From UBA11889 sp002313255 (lineage in GTDB: Bacteria; Pseudomonadota; Gammaproteobacteria; Pseudomonadales; Azotimanducaceae), in contig CAJWQX010000065.1 of assembly GCA_913045265.1 (NCBI GenBank), forward strand, positions 1 through 15,159: a stretch of DNA of 15,159 bases, written 5' to 3'. The notes beneath the pieces are model-generated. The model saw only the letters and a program-made list of their open reading frames with translations, did no database searches and was not told the origin of the DNA. The translations under genes were made by a program, and so were the position numbers. Below, one piece after another: positions 1 through 6,109 of this stretch. Each line of letters begins with the position of its first letter. Positions within the stretch are counted from its first letter, which is position 1.

Positions 1-258
1 CTTAACTCCTAGATTGTACTGGGCGGTTGCATTACCTTGTTCTGCTGCTAACCGATACCACTTAACTGCTTCTGCATCATTCTCAGGAACACCTTCTCCG
101 ATGGCGTACATAAATCCCAGATCGGACTGGGCGTATGCATCACCTTGTTCAGCCGCTAACCGATACCATCTAACCGCTTCTGCATTATTCTCAGGAACAC
201 CTTCTCCTTCGTCGTACATAAGTCCTAGATTGTACTGGGCGTATGCTTCCCCTTGTTC
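1..258 (-). repeat. 108-bp tandem coding repeat (Sel1 units)
   Basis: The DNA repeats with a 108-bp period: units at 258-151 and 150-43, and a third from 42 off the left edge, each starting GAACAAGG on the minus strand. Units differ at few positions (for example TACGACGAAGG versus TACGCCATCGG). The high nucleotide identity suggests recent duplication, so copy number may vary between strains. Confidence 0.85.
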
Positions 259-366
259 CGCAAGTCGCTTGGTTTCTTCAAAATCCGACACATCTTGACC
301 ACTAACACCTCCTGAGAATCCAATAACCAGAAGAAAGAGGAGGGTTGTGTTGAGAAGGGTTTTCAT
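1..366 (-). CDS. Sel1-like repeat protein, exported, 3' part cut by the window edge
   Basis: Reading leftward from the ATG at 366 gives 122 open codons that run off the window, so the C-terminus is missing. Residues 1-23 (MKTLLNTTLLFLLVIGFSGG, then VSG) form a typical Sec signal peptide with probable cleavage before QDVSD. From about residue 37 come 36-residue Sel1/TPR-type repeats with the hallmarks AEQG.A.AQ..LG.MY..GEGVPEN.AEAV.WYRLA. Two full units and part of a third are visible. Sel1 repeats form alpha-helical solenoids used for protein-protein contacts. The partner is unknown, and the export signal implies a periplasmic or surface role. The family call is secure and the biological role is open. 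The start is supported by the signal peptide directly after it; the Shine-Dalgarno is weak. Confidence 0.88.
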   Translation of the reverse strand, partial: MKTLLNTTLLFLLVIGFSGGVSGQDVSDFEETKRLAEQGEAYAQYNLGLMYDEGEGVPENNAEAVRWYRLAAEQGDAYAQSDLGFMYAIGEGVPENDAEAVKWYRLAAEQGNATAQYNLGVK

Positions 367-476
367 GACTATGTCCGATAGATACCCATAGTGTTTACCC
401 GATAATACCGCTATTTATTAGCAAAAGGGAGACCAACTGATCGCGTTGTAGATGTGAAGCCTCCCCAATACTAAGG

Positions 477-635
477 CTATTCCCGCATACATTCGGGTCT
501 GTCAGCAAGCGGCCCGTCAGCATCAAAGCGCAGGTAACAGATGTAAGTAGCTCCAGTCCATCTGTCTAATTTGGTGTAAGCTGCGTCGTACGATCCAACT
601 CCGCCTGCAGTAGTTCCTATATCCCATCTGAACAT
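477..635 (-). CDS. Possible 52-residue hypothetical protein or gene remnant
   Basis: An ATG at 635 preceded by a good Shine-Dalgarno (GAGGAA about 5 nt upstream) opens a 52-codon frame ending in TAG at 477-479. The protein has no signal peptide or membrane segment and contains the stretch YTKLDRWTGATYICYLRF. An LDRWTG followed by an aromatic/Cys pattern of this kind occurs at the ends of some small bacterial hypothetical proteins. I do not recognise the family. An in-frame TGA lies 12 nt upstream of the ATG. It may be a real small gene or the surviving tail of a larger one. Function unknown. Confidence 0.35.
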   Translation of the reverse strand: MFRWDIGTTAGGVGSYDAAYTKLDRWTGATYICYLRFDADGPLADRPECMRE

Positions 636-711
636 CCAATTTCCTCAGCTAGAATCGTTTTTAGCAGGGCGGGTGGTGGTTTTTATTGGTTATTCAGATG
701 CCTAATCCTAC

Positions 712-722
712 TATACGGTATA
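712..722. promoter_or_regulatory. Perfect 11-bp inverted repeat, candidate operator
   Basis: TATAC-G-GTATA sits in the AT-rich DNA about 185 bp before the MFS start and overlaps a possible -10 element (TATAAA at 719-724). GntR-family repressors favour GTATAC-like palindromes, so this may be an operator for the downstream transporter genes. Being short and AT-rich, it could also be chance. Confidence 0.3.
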
Positions 723-905
723 AAATATCTTACTATGCAGGATAAAATGCTGTGACCACGAACAAAACGGATGATCGGCATCGCACAGACCTTTTGGTCG
801 CATAGCTATGGTAAATTCTGACGCTGACGCAAGTGCAAAGAATGAAGGCGCGATTGAGCAAGGTTTTCGAGCCGTGCAGGAATAACTTAAAAAATAGGGA
901 AGAGC

Positions 906-2147
906 ATGGTAGCAGCAGTACGTAAGCTATTTTATGGTTGGACAATTGTCGGCACATCAATCGTTGGTTATTCGGCCGCCCCCGGCCAATTCGCCGTTGG
1001 TATACTAGGTGTCTTTGTCATTCCCTTACAGCTTGAGTTTGGCTGGTCAAGAACTGATATTTTTCTAGCAATAACTTTTACTACCCTGACGCAGGCGATA
1101 TTTACGCCCTTTCTTGGTGGTTTGATTGATAATTACGGCAGTAAAAAAATCATGATGCCGTCAATATTTACCTTCGGCCTGCTGCTTGGCGGCATTCCGC
1201 TGTTTGTCGGAGGTCTGACGGATCTCTATCTGTTCTATGCGATCATCGGGGTAGTATGCGGCGGGGCGGCGGCTGTGCCTTACCTGAGGCTTGCCGGCGC
1301 GTGGTTTGTAAAAAGACGTGGCCTGGCTTTTGGTCTTGTTATGTCGGGAGGAGGACTTGGCTTTGCTTATACCCCTCCTCTTGTTCAATATATGATAGAT
1401 AATTATGGATGGCGCTCAGGATATTTTGCATTGGCAGCGATCCTTATTTTTATCATCTTGCCGTTGATACAATTATTTATTTATGACGAGCCAAAAGACC
1501 TTAACCTTTTACCTGATGGCGATACGGTTGATGTCGATGAGCCAGTGGTTGTGGCAGACGAAGAGGAAAAAATAAAACTTGGCGAACTTCTGACAACGCC
1601 TCTATTTTATCAGCTATTCGCTACTTTTATGCTGCTTACTTTTTGTCTTTATGGACTGTTTTCAAATTTTGTTCCCATGCTGTTGGATAGGGGAATGGAC
1701 ACAACCAGCGCCGCACTCGCTGCTTCAACAGTGGGTATAACCATTATTGTTTCCAGAGTCGTCATAGGATTTTTATTAGATAAGTTTTTCGCGCCGCGAG
1801 TTGGTATGGTTTGTTTCATCCTTTCCGCCATCGGGACGGCATTGCTTGCTTTTGGCGCGGTTGGGCCTACTGCATTTTTAGCGGCGATATTCTTCGGCTT
1901 TAGCGTTGGGGCAGAGCTTGATTTACTGGCCTATCTGATAACGCGCTATTTCGGTCTAAACTCATTTGGTATGGTCTACGGAATTTTGTTCGCTGCCTTT
2001 TTAGGTGGCGTATCAATAGGGCCTCTTGCGTTTGGTCGGCTATTTGATTTTTACGGCTCTTATGTCAATATCCTCAGCATATGTTCGTGTATTTTGGTGC
2101 TTACGGCTGTGTCGATGCTGTTTCTTCCAAAATATAAAACCAGTTAA
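906..2147 (+). CDS. MFS transporter, monocarboxylate/oxalate-formate-antiporter-like
   Basis: A 413-residue inner-membrane carrier with about 12 hydrophobic segments, the usual MFS length. The YGW motif at 10-12, at the start of TM1, and the MFS motif A variant GGLIDNYGSKK at 71-81 between TM2 and TM3 point to the oxalate/formate antiporter (OFA) or monocarboxylate-transporter-like branch, which usually moves small organic acids. An acidic cytoplasmic loop near residues 195-225 separates the two six-helix halves. The start ATG has a GGGAAGAG ribosome binding site 1-8 nt upstream. The gene is followed on the same strand by a second carrier, so both may serve uptake or efflux of related organic anions. 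Substrate cannot be read from the sequence. The AT-rich composition differs from the catabolic genes downstream. Confidence 0.85.
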   Translation: MVAAVRKLFYGWTIVGTSIVGYSAAPGQFAVGILGVFVIPLQLEFGWSRTDIFLAITFTTLTQAIFTPFLGGLIDNYGSKKIMMPSIFTFGLLLGGIPLFVGGLTDLYLFYAIIGVVCGGAAAVPYLRLAGAWFVKRRGLAFGLVMSGGGLGFAYTPPLVQYMIDNYGWRSGYFALAAILIFIILPLIQLFIYDEPKDLNLLPDGDTVDVDEPVVVADEEEKIKLGELLTTPLFYQLFATFMLLTFCLYGLFSNFVPMLLDRGMDTTSAALAASTVGITIIVSRVVIGFLLDKFFAPRVGMVCFILSAIGTALLAFGAVGPTAFLAAIFFGFSVGAELDLLAYLITRYFGLNSFGMVYGILFAAFLGGVSIGPLAFGRLFDFYGSYVNILSICSCILVLTAVSMLFLPKYKTS

Positions 2148-2203
2148 CACTATGGGCGCTCTTTGATCCGTTTCTTAAACCGGCAAGTTTTATGCTGGGT
2201 GTG

Positions 2204-2220
2204 ACAAGATCCTGACTTGT
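2204..2220. promoter_or_regulatory. Inverted repeat upstream of the symporter gene
   Basis: ACAAG-N7-CTTGT is a perfect 5-bp inverted repeat in the 157-bp gap between the MFS and symporter genes, about 85 bp before the symporter start. It could be an operator or a small hairpin. There is no clear terminator T-run directly behind it. Confidence 0.25.
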
Positions 2221-2304
2221 AATAATTTCGATTTGACGGGGGCCGTGCGCCTCCTTCATTTGGGTTTTTTGACTGATCATACTTAATACCTGAAGGAGAG
2301 GAAA

Positions 2305-3171
2305 TTGGAAATAGAATTGGTTCACGTAGTAACAGCTACGCTCATTACGATTGCATTTGGCATGGGTTTGGGACTTGAGATCAACAATTTCCGCAATATA
2401 TTTCAGGCGCCCAAAGGGATTTTTTTAGGCATGTTTGGACAGTTATTAATGTTGCCTCTGGTGGCTATCATTTTGGCATCCTTTGCGGCTTCACCCATTT
2501 TGGTCGCCGGTCTGATATTAATAGGCGTTTGCCCTGGCGGGTCCTCATCAAACTATTTTACCTACCTCGCTCGAGGCGATGTTGCACTGTCAGTTTCACT
2601 AACCGCTTTGAGCGGCATGCTCTCCATCGTATCAGTACCCTTTTTCTTCAATATTGCCAGTGGATTATTACTCGATTCCAAAATGTCAGTTGCGCTACCC
2701 GTTATCGACACAATGCTAAGGATATTTCTTTATCTAATCGTACCTGTGATGGTGGGTATGGTATGCAGGAAATTCTACCCTGATATTGCTGAGCGACGTA
2801 AGGGGCTGGTTGCAACGGCCGCCTTCGTTGTGCTGTTGGTTCTCACTCCGTTTCTAATCTCCGAGCATTTGATACTGTTAGCAGGTGATGTAGGGCATAT
2901 TTTTATTTTGGTGGCGTTGCTTATCGTTATTACGATGAGTATTGGCTTTGGCCTGGGAAAATTTTCAGGTTTAAGCCTTCCACAAACACGAAGTCTTACC
3001 GTAGAAATAGGCGTACAAAATTCCGCCCTGGCAATCGTATTGGCGCTGACATTTTTCGGGGATTCCAGCTACGCGCTTGTGCCGGTAATTTACTTACTGC
3101 TTATGTTCGTTTTTGTTCCTGGCTTTATTCTCTATTGCAGAAGAGGAAAAGCAGAACAGACTACTCAATGA
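2305..3171 (+). CDS. Bile acid:sodium symporter family (SBF/BASS) transporter
   Basis: A 288-residue polytopic membrane protein with about nine hydrophobic segments, matching bacterial SBF proteins in length. Diagnostic signatures are CPGGSSSNYFTYLARGD at residues 76-92 (the family's CPGG..SN..T.LA.GD) and VEIGVQNSALA at 233-243, which carries the conserved E..xQN sodium/substrate-site residues (E234, Q238, N239). Members import organic anions (bile acids, pyruvate, pantoate and others) with sodium. The start is TTG at 2305, chosen because a strong GGAG lies 6 nt upstream. It follows the MFS gene on the same strand after 157 bp and converges on the APC permease, with only 17 bp between the two stop codons. 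Actual substrate unknown. Confidence 0.88.
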   Translation: MEIELVHVVTATLITIAFGMGLGLEINNFRNIFQAPKGIFLGMFGQLLMLPLVAIILASFAASPILVAGLILIGVCPGGSSSNYFTYLARGDVALSVSLTALSGMLSIVSVPFFFNIASGLLLDSKMSVALPVIDTMLRIFLYLIVPVMVGMVCRKFYPDIAERRKGLVATAAFVVLLVLTPFLISEHLILLAGDVGHIFILVALLIVITMSIGFGLGKFSGLSLPQTRSLTVEIGVQNSALAIVLALTFFGDSSYALVPVIYLLLMFVFVPGFILYCRRGKAEQTTQ

Positions 3172-3188
3172 TTCGGCAGTTTCTCTCG

Positions 3189-4577
3189 TTATTCCTCTAG
3201 AGCATGTTCAAAGCTCTTGGGATTAAAGAGTTCTTTTTTCATGATTACTTTCAACCAAAATGTCGACATCACCACGATAATTAAAATCACCAAGCCTGAT
3301 GTCATATAAACTTTCTGAGTTAATTCCGGGGAAGGTGAATTATTCAAAGCGGCGTAAATCATCCCTAGAATTCCAATGACTTGTGGCCATGGATAGAAAG
3401 GCGTTTTAAAGGGGCGTGAGGCACTTGGCACTCTTTTGCGTAAAACTATCACATCAATGTGTACCACGATATAGGCCAGCAGCCATGCCAGAGAAGCTGA
3501 AATTAACAACAAGGTGACAGACTCAGCATCATTGCCCAGCACTAATAACGGAAGACCTGTTATCAACGCTATAAATATCACTGCCAGCCAGGGTGTTTGA
3601 TATTTTGGATGAATTTTCTGCAGGGCCGATATTGCCTGACCATTGTGTGCCATGCCATAAATCATCCGTGGAACTGCCGCTAAAGAGGTATTCACCGTGC
3701 TGCAAGTTGCCGTCACTGCAGCGGTGGCTAATAACAAAGTACCCCCTTCTCCAAATACGGCAATAACAAAATCTTTATGAGGCAAAGTTGAGGATGATAG
3801 TACATCCAGGGGCACATAGAATATTGCGCCCAGGCAATAGACCACGTAGATAGCCATAACGATGCAGATGCCTGTGATCATGGAACGCGGAATGTTTTTT
3901 TCAGGGCTGTTACTTTCTTCCACCATCGGGCAGACAAACTCAGCCCCCACAAAACCCCAGATTGCGATGGCAATTAAGGAAAATACTTCCGCTCCCGCTG
4001 GATTCCAGTCTTGAAAAAGATCAATTTCAAATGTCCTGGGCAAGCCTGAACCTGTCAATGCTGTCCCGCCCAGTATTAGCAAAGCCACGACCATGGTGAA
4101 AGCCAACAGAGACTGAAGTTTGGCAAAAATATCAACACCAATAATATTCAACCCGGTGAATACCAGTAAAATGCCTGTGGCGACTATCATGGGTGAAAAG
4201 ATTTCTGGAAACAGATCCCTGAGAATCAAATCCACTAATAGTAATTCCGCTGAAAGCGCGAACATGGCCACCACCACATATCCCGCATAGGTGGCCACCA
4301 TCGCGGGTAAGGGCCCTATGGCCACTTCAGTATAAGTACTTAGACTGCCTGCCCTTGGTAGCATTAAAGTTAATTCAGAAAAGCTGAAAGCGTAGGAAAT
4401 AGCAAGAAAAAAAGCAATGGTGAGCGGCATGAAAAAACCCAGGCCACCAATACCCACGCCTTGCAGAATCATCACCATCACACCTTGAGAAACCACCACA
4501 CCGATGGCTATTGCCAAAAGTGAGCGAAAACCCAATACCCGTTTTAGATGACTAGCTTCGGTAGATCCATTTTTCAT
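3189..4577 (-). CDS. APC-superfamily amino acid permease
   Basis: A 462-residue inner-membrane permease with about 12 hydrophobic segments. TM1 with the unwound glycine-rich stretch (AIAIGVVVSQG, about 22-32), the GSLSTYTEVAIGP segment after TM2-3, and TM6 WGFVGAEFVCPMVEES are typical of the amino acid-polyamine-organocation superfamily. Such proteins take up amino acids or amines by cation symport or exchange. The start was set at ATG 4577, which has GGAG 5 nt upstream. A TTG at 4613 would add 12 residues but lacks a ribosome binding site. It faces away from the cupin/iclR genes upstream and converges with the symporter gene. A permease for amino acids or amines would fit the decarboxylase and aminotransferase nearby, but that link is inference. 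Confidence 0.88.
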   Translation of the reverse strand: MKNGSTEASHLKRVLGFRSLLAIAIGVVVSQGVMVMILQGVGIGGLGFFMPLTIAFFLAISYAFSFSELTLMLPRAGSLSTYTEVAIGPLPAMVATYAGYVVVAMFALSAELLLVDLILRDLFPEIFSPMIVATGILLVFTGLNIIGVDIFAKLQSLLAFTMVVALLILGGTALTGSGLPRTFEIDLFQDWNPAGAEVFSLIAIAIWGFVGAEFVCPMVEESNSPEKNIPRSMITGICIVMAIYVVYCLGAIFYVPLDVLSSSTLPHKDFVIAVFGEGGTLLLATAAVTATCSTVNTSLAAVPRMIYGMAHNGQAISALQKIHPKYQTPWLAVIFIALITGLPLLVLGNDAESVTLLLISASLAWLLAYIVVHIDVIVLRKRVPSASRPFKTPFYPWPQVIGILGMIYAALNNSPSPELTQKVYMTSGLVILIIVVMSTFWLKVIMKKELFNPKSFEHALEE

Positions 4578-4716
4578 TCTCGCTCCGGTATCTGCAGGGG
4601 TCAGTGTTATCAAAGACGGTCGCTGACACAGACTTTGAGCTAGCTGTCGTCGCAGTCGTATGGCTCAAGTTTCACACTTGGTAGCGATTGCCAGAATTTA
4701 TGGAATTCCACCGGAA
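4578..4716. other. Intergenic junction with hairpin, compositional boundary
   Basis: This 139-bp gap between the permease start and the cupin stop contains a perfect inverted repeat CAAGT-TTCAC-ACTTG at 4666-4680 and a looser TTGAGC/GCTCAA pair at 4635-4640 and 4663-4668. It must include the permease promoter and the 3' end of the iclR-cupin transcript; no T-run terminator is obvious. GC content rises sharply from here rightward, so it may be a junction between DNA of different origin. Confidence 0.4.
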
Positions 4717-5049
4717 TCAGGGGGTAGCGATCACGAGCATTGAGGCGGGTAGGTTGGTCGCATTCTTCACGGATCGGGTTTCACCAGCAAGGATGAGGCA
4801 GGAGTCCAGGGGGCCGAGCAGCACGGGTCCGTCCTCTGTGGTTACGGTGATCTGCCCCTCTAACACCACGTAGACCCTCTCGGCCTTGCTCGAGGATTCG
4901 TCGGCGCCACCGGCCGGTAGGAAGTGTGACAGACCCACCACCACACGCTCGGTGTTGGTTTGCCCCCCGCCGTGAAGTCGAAGAGCGGCCATGCCGTGAT
5001 GTTTCGGGTCTTCGTAGGGGAGGGCGTCCGCGAGTCGGGTGATTTCCAT
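4717..5049 (-). CDS. Small cupin-domain protein
   Basis: 110 residues, a single cupin beta-barrel. The stretch about 57-92 (AERVYVVLEGQITVTTEDG, then PVLLGPLDSCLILAGE) has the shape of cupin motif 1 and the inter-motif turn, including V..GQ.TV and the P.DS...AGE that precedes strand C. The classic metal-binding HxH pair of motif 1 is not evident, so metal binding and catalysis are uncertain. The start ATG at 5049 has GGAG 7 nt upstream and lies 13 nt beyond the iclR stop, so it is very probably the second gene of an iclR-cupin operon. Longer upstream readings in this frame run through iclR out of frame and are not real. It may sense or modify a catabolic intermediate; the substrate is unknown. 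Confidence 0.75.
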   Translation of the reverse strand: MEITRLADALPYEDPKHHGMAALRLHGGGQTNTERVVVGLSHFLPAGGADESSSKAERVYVVLEGQITVTTEDGPVLLGPLDSCLILAGETRSVKNATNLPASMLVIATP

Positions 5050-5062
5050 GTTCTTTCTCCGA

Positions 5063-5896
5063 TCAGTCGGTGATTGGCTTGAGTTTGGGCCCCAGCGAGT
5101 TCCCATTCGAGCCTCTCCAGCCGAGTGCGAGACTGGCATCGTGCGCGGCCTTGCGCACGATCTCGGTGAGGTACTCCACGCGGCTATCGAAGCGGGCGGT
5201 CGGCATTGCGGTGCCGATCGCCGCGTAGTTGTTCGCATCGTCGACGACCAGCGCTGCGACCGCACTGATACCGACCGCGTGTTCTTCACGATCGTAGGCC
5301 ACGCCTTCGGTCGCGATACAGTCCAGTTCGTCCGTGAGACGTTCTGGATCGGTGATCGTCTGGTCGGTTAGGGATCCCAGCTTTTTCGGCAACATTCTGC
5401 GGACAACCGCCCGCGGTAGAGCGGCCAGCAGGATCTTTCCATGCGCGGTGCAGTGCGCAGGGAAAGTCGTGCCGACGAGTGTGATGGCGCGCAACCCCTG
5501 ACCGAGGATCGCCTGGTCGAGAAAGCGCACGTTGAGCCCTTCGAGAACGGTGAGGCTCGTGCCCTCTGAGACCTCTCGTGCGAGCTTCTCGAGGAAAGGA
5601 CGCATTGTGGGAGTGAGCGCGTGTCGGGAATTCGCGGCGAGTCGCTCGAACTCTGGTCCAAGCCGGAGGCCCCCGACGCTGGCGCCCTTTGCGATAAAGT
5701 GTACACTCTGAAGGGTCTGGACGATTCGGTGAACCGTCGAACGTGGAAGACCGGTGCGCTCCGCGAGGTCGCTCAGCGTAAGGTCTTCGCCGGCGTTGCC
5801 GATCGCACGCAGGATATCGACCGTGCGGATCACGGACTGCACTCGCTTCGTTCTGGGTGCTGTGCTCTTGGTTGCTTCGTTTGTTACTTCATTCAT
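5063..5896 (-). CDS. IclR-family transcriptional regulator
   Basis: 277 residues, the usual IclR length. An N-terminal winged helix-turn-helix (about 18-80) contains VQSVIRTVDILRAI and LSDLAERTGLPRSTVHRIV. The C-terminal IclR effector-binding domain (about 95-265) shows GLRAITLVGTTFPAHCTAHG followed by KILLA, the family's HCTA.GK signature. IclR proteins bind DNA as dimers or tetramers and respond to small metabolites, often aromatic or organic acids. Start chosen at ATG 5896; a TTG at 5962 would extend the frame through what looks like the gene's own -35 box, so it is rejected. The gene is divergent from the sulfatase operon across about 213 bp rich in repeats and promoter elements, the classic layout for a local regulator that controls the facing operon and itself. 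Confidence 0.9.
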   Translation of the reverse strand: MNEVTNEATKSTAPRTKRVQSVIRTVDILRAIGNAGEDLTLSDLAERTGLPRSTVHRIVQTLQSVHFIAKGASVGGLRLGPEFERLAANSRHALTPTMRPFLEKLAREVSEGTSLTVLEGLNVRFLDQAILGQGLRAITLVGTTFPAHCTAHGKILLAALPRAVVRRMLPKKLGSLTDQTITDPERLTDELDCIATEGVAYDREEHAVGISAVAALVVDDANNYAAIGTAMPTARFDSRVEYLTEIVRKAAHDASLALGWRGSNGNSLGPKLKPITD

Positions 5897-5918
5897 CTTG
5901 CTAGTCAGAATCCATATA

Positions 5919-5929
5919 CCACATAGTGG
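5919..5929. promoter_or_regulatory. Palindrome in the iclR leader, candidate autoregulatory operator
   Basis: CCAC-ATA-GTGG, a perfect 4-bp inverted repeat, lies about 23-33 nt upstream of the iclR start and close to the predicted transcription start. It shares the half-site CCACAT with the element in the sulfatase leader at 6071-6093. A regulator bound here would block iclR transcription. Confidence 0.45.
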
Positions 5930-5933
5930 GATG

Positions 5934-5962
5934 AGGCTATCGTCACCCAGAACGTTTGTCAA
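5934..5962 (-). promoter_or_regulatory. Predicted sigma70 promoter of iclR-cupin
   Basis: On the minus strand a consensus -35 TTGACA (5962-5957) is followed after 17 bp by TAGCCT (5939-5934), a weak -10. The strong -35 with a poor -10 fits an activator-dependent or moderately expressed regulator gene. Confidence 0.45.
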
Positions 5963-5970
5963 CCGTTTAC

Positions 5971-6025
5971 GGGTTAAGTGTGGGTTAGGTGTGGGTTAGT
6001 TGTGAGTGAAGTATGGGTGAACCCT
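5971..6025. repeat. 11-bp tandem repeats (five degenerate units) in the divergent regulatory region
   Basis: Consecutive 11-bp units: GGGTTAAGTGT, GGGTTAGGTGT, GGGTTAGTTGT, GAGTGAAGTAT and GGGTGAACCCT. The first three differ at only two positions and the last two are degenerate. Eleven base pairs is close to one helical turn, so all units present the same face of the DNA. The array lies exactly between the two opposed -35 boxes and is flanked by inverted AACCGTT (5961-5967) and AACGGTT (6040-6046). This looks like an array for cooperative regulator binding. Confidence 0.75.
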
Positions 6026-6034
6026 CTGTCCTGC

Positions 6035-6062
6035 TTGACAACGGTTCACGAATCACCATACT
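6035..6062 (+). promoter_or_regulatory. Predicted sigma70 promoter of the sulfatase operon
   Basis: TTGACA (6035-6040) is a perfect -35. After a 16-bp spacer comes CATACT (6057-6062), four of six matches to the -10 consensus. Transcription would start near 6069-6070, about 40 nt before the sulfatase start and right at the ATGTGG half-site of the candidate operator. Confidence 0.55.
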
Positions 6063-6070
6063 GTCCCGTA

Positions 6071-6093
6071 ATGTGGACTTTCTAATCCCACAT
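6071..6093. promoter_or_regulatory. Inverted repeat in the sulfatase leader, candidate operator
   Basis: ATGTGG (6071-6076), 11 bp, then CCACAT (6088-6093) is a perfect 6-bp inverted repeat immediately downstream of the predicted sulfatase promoter. The CCACAT half-site recurs in the iclR leader at 5919-5924, which suggests one regulator acting on both transcripts. Confidence 0.5.
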
Positions 6094-6109
6094 TGTAAGG
6101 TGACATCCA

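Larger units (their letters stand above)
367..905. other. Gene-poor stretch between the Sel1 gene and the MFS gene
   Basis: No long gene is visible here. It holds one possible small minus-strand gene (477-635, listed separately), a perfect inverted repeat TATAC-G-GTATA at 712-722, and a 25-codon plus-strand ORF at 808-885 (MVNSDADASAKNEGAIEQGF, then RAVQE). That ORF has no clear ribosome binding site and could be a remnant or chance. The stretch is AT-rich and probably carries the promoter of the MFS gene. Confidence 0.5.

Noticed and set aside
14..298. Plus-strand repetitive open frame at the left edge
   Set aside because: It is the antisense of the Sel1 repeats; the minus strand gives a signal peptide and proper Sel1 motifs.
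5050..5289. N-terminal extension of the cupin protein upstream of 5049
   Set aside because: The extension overlaps iclR in another frame, is Arg/Ser-rich nonsense, and the ATG at 5049 has its own good ribosome binding site.
5971..6025. CRISPR-like array
   Set aside because: Units are 11 bp, directly abutting without spacers, and there are no cas genes; a regulatory binding array fits better.
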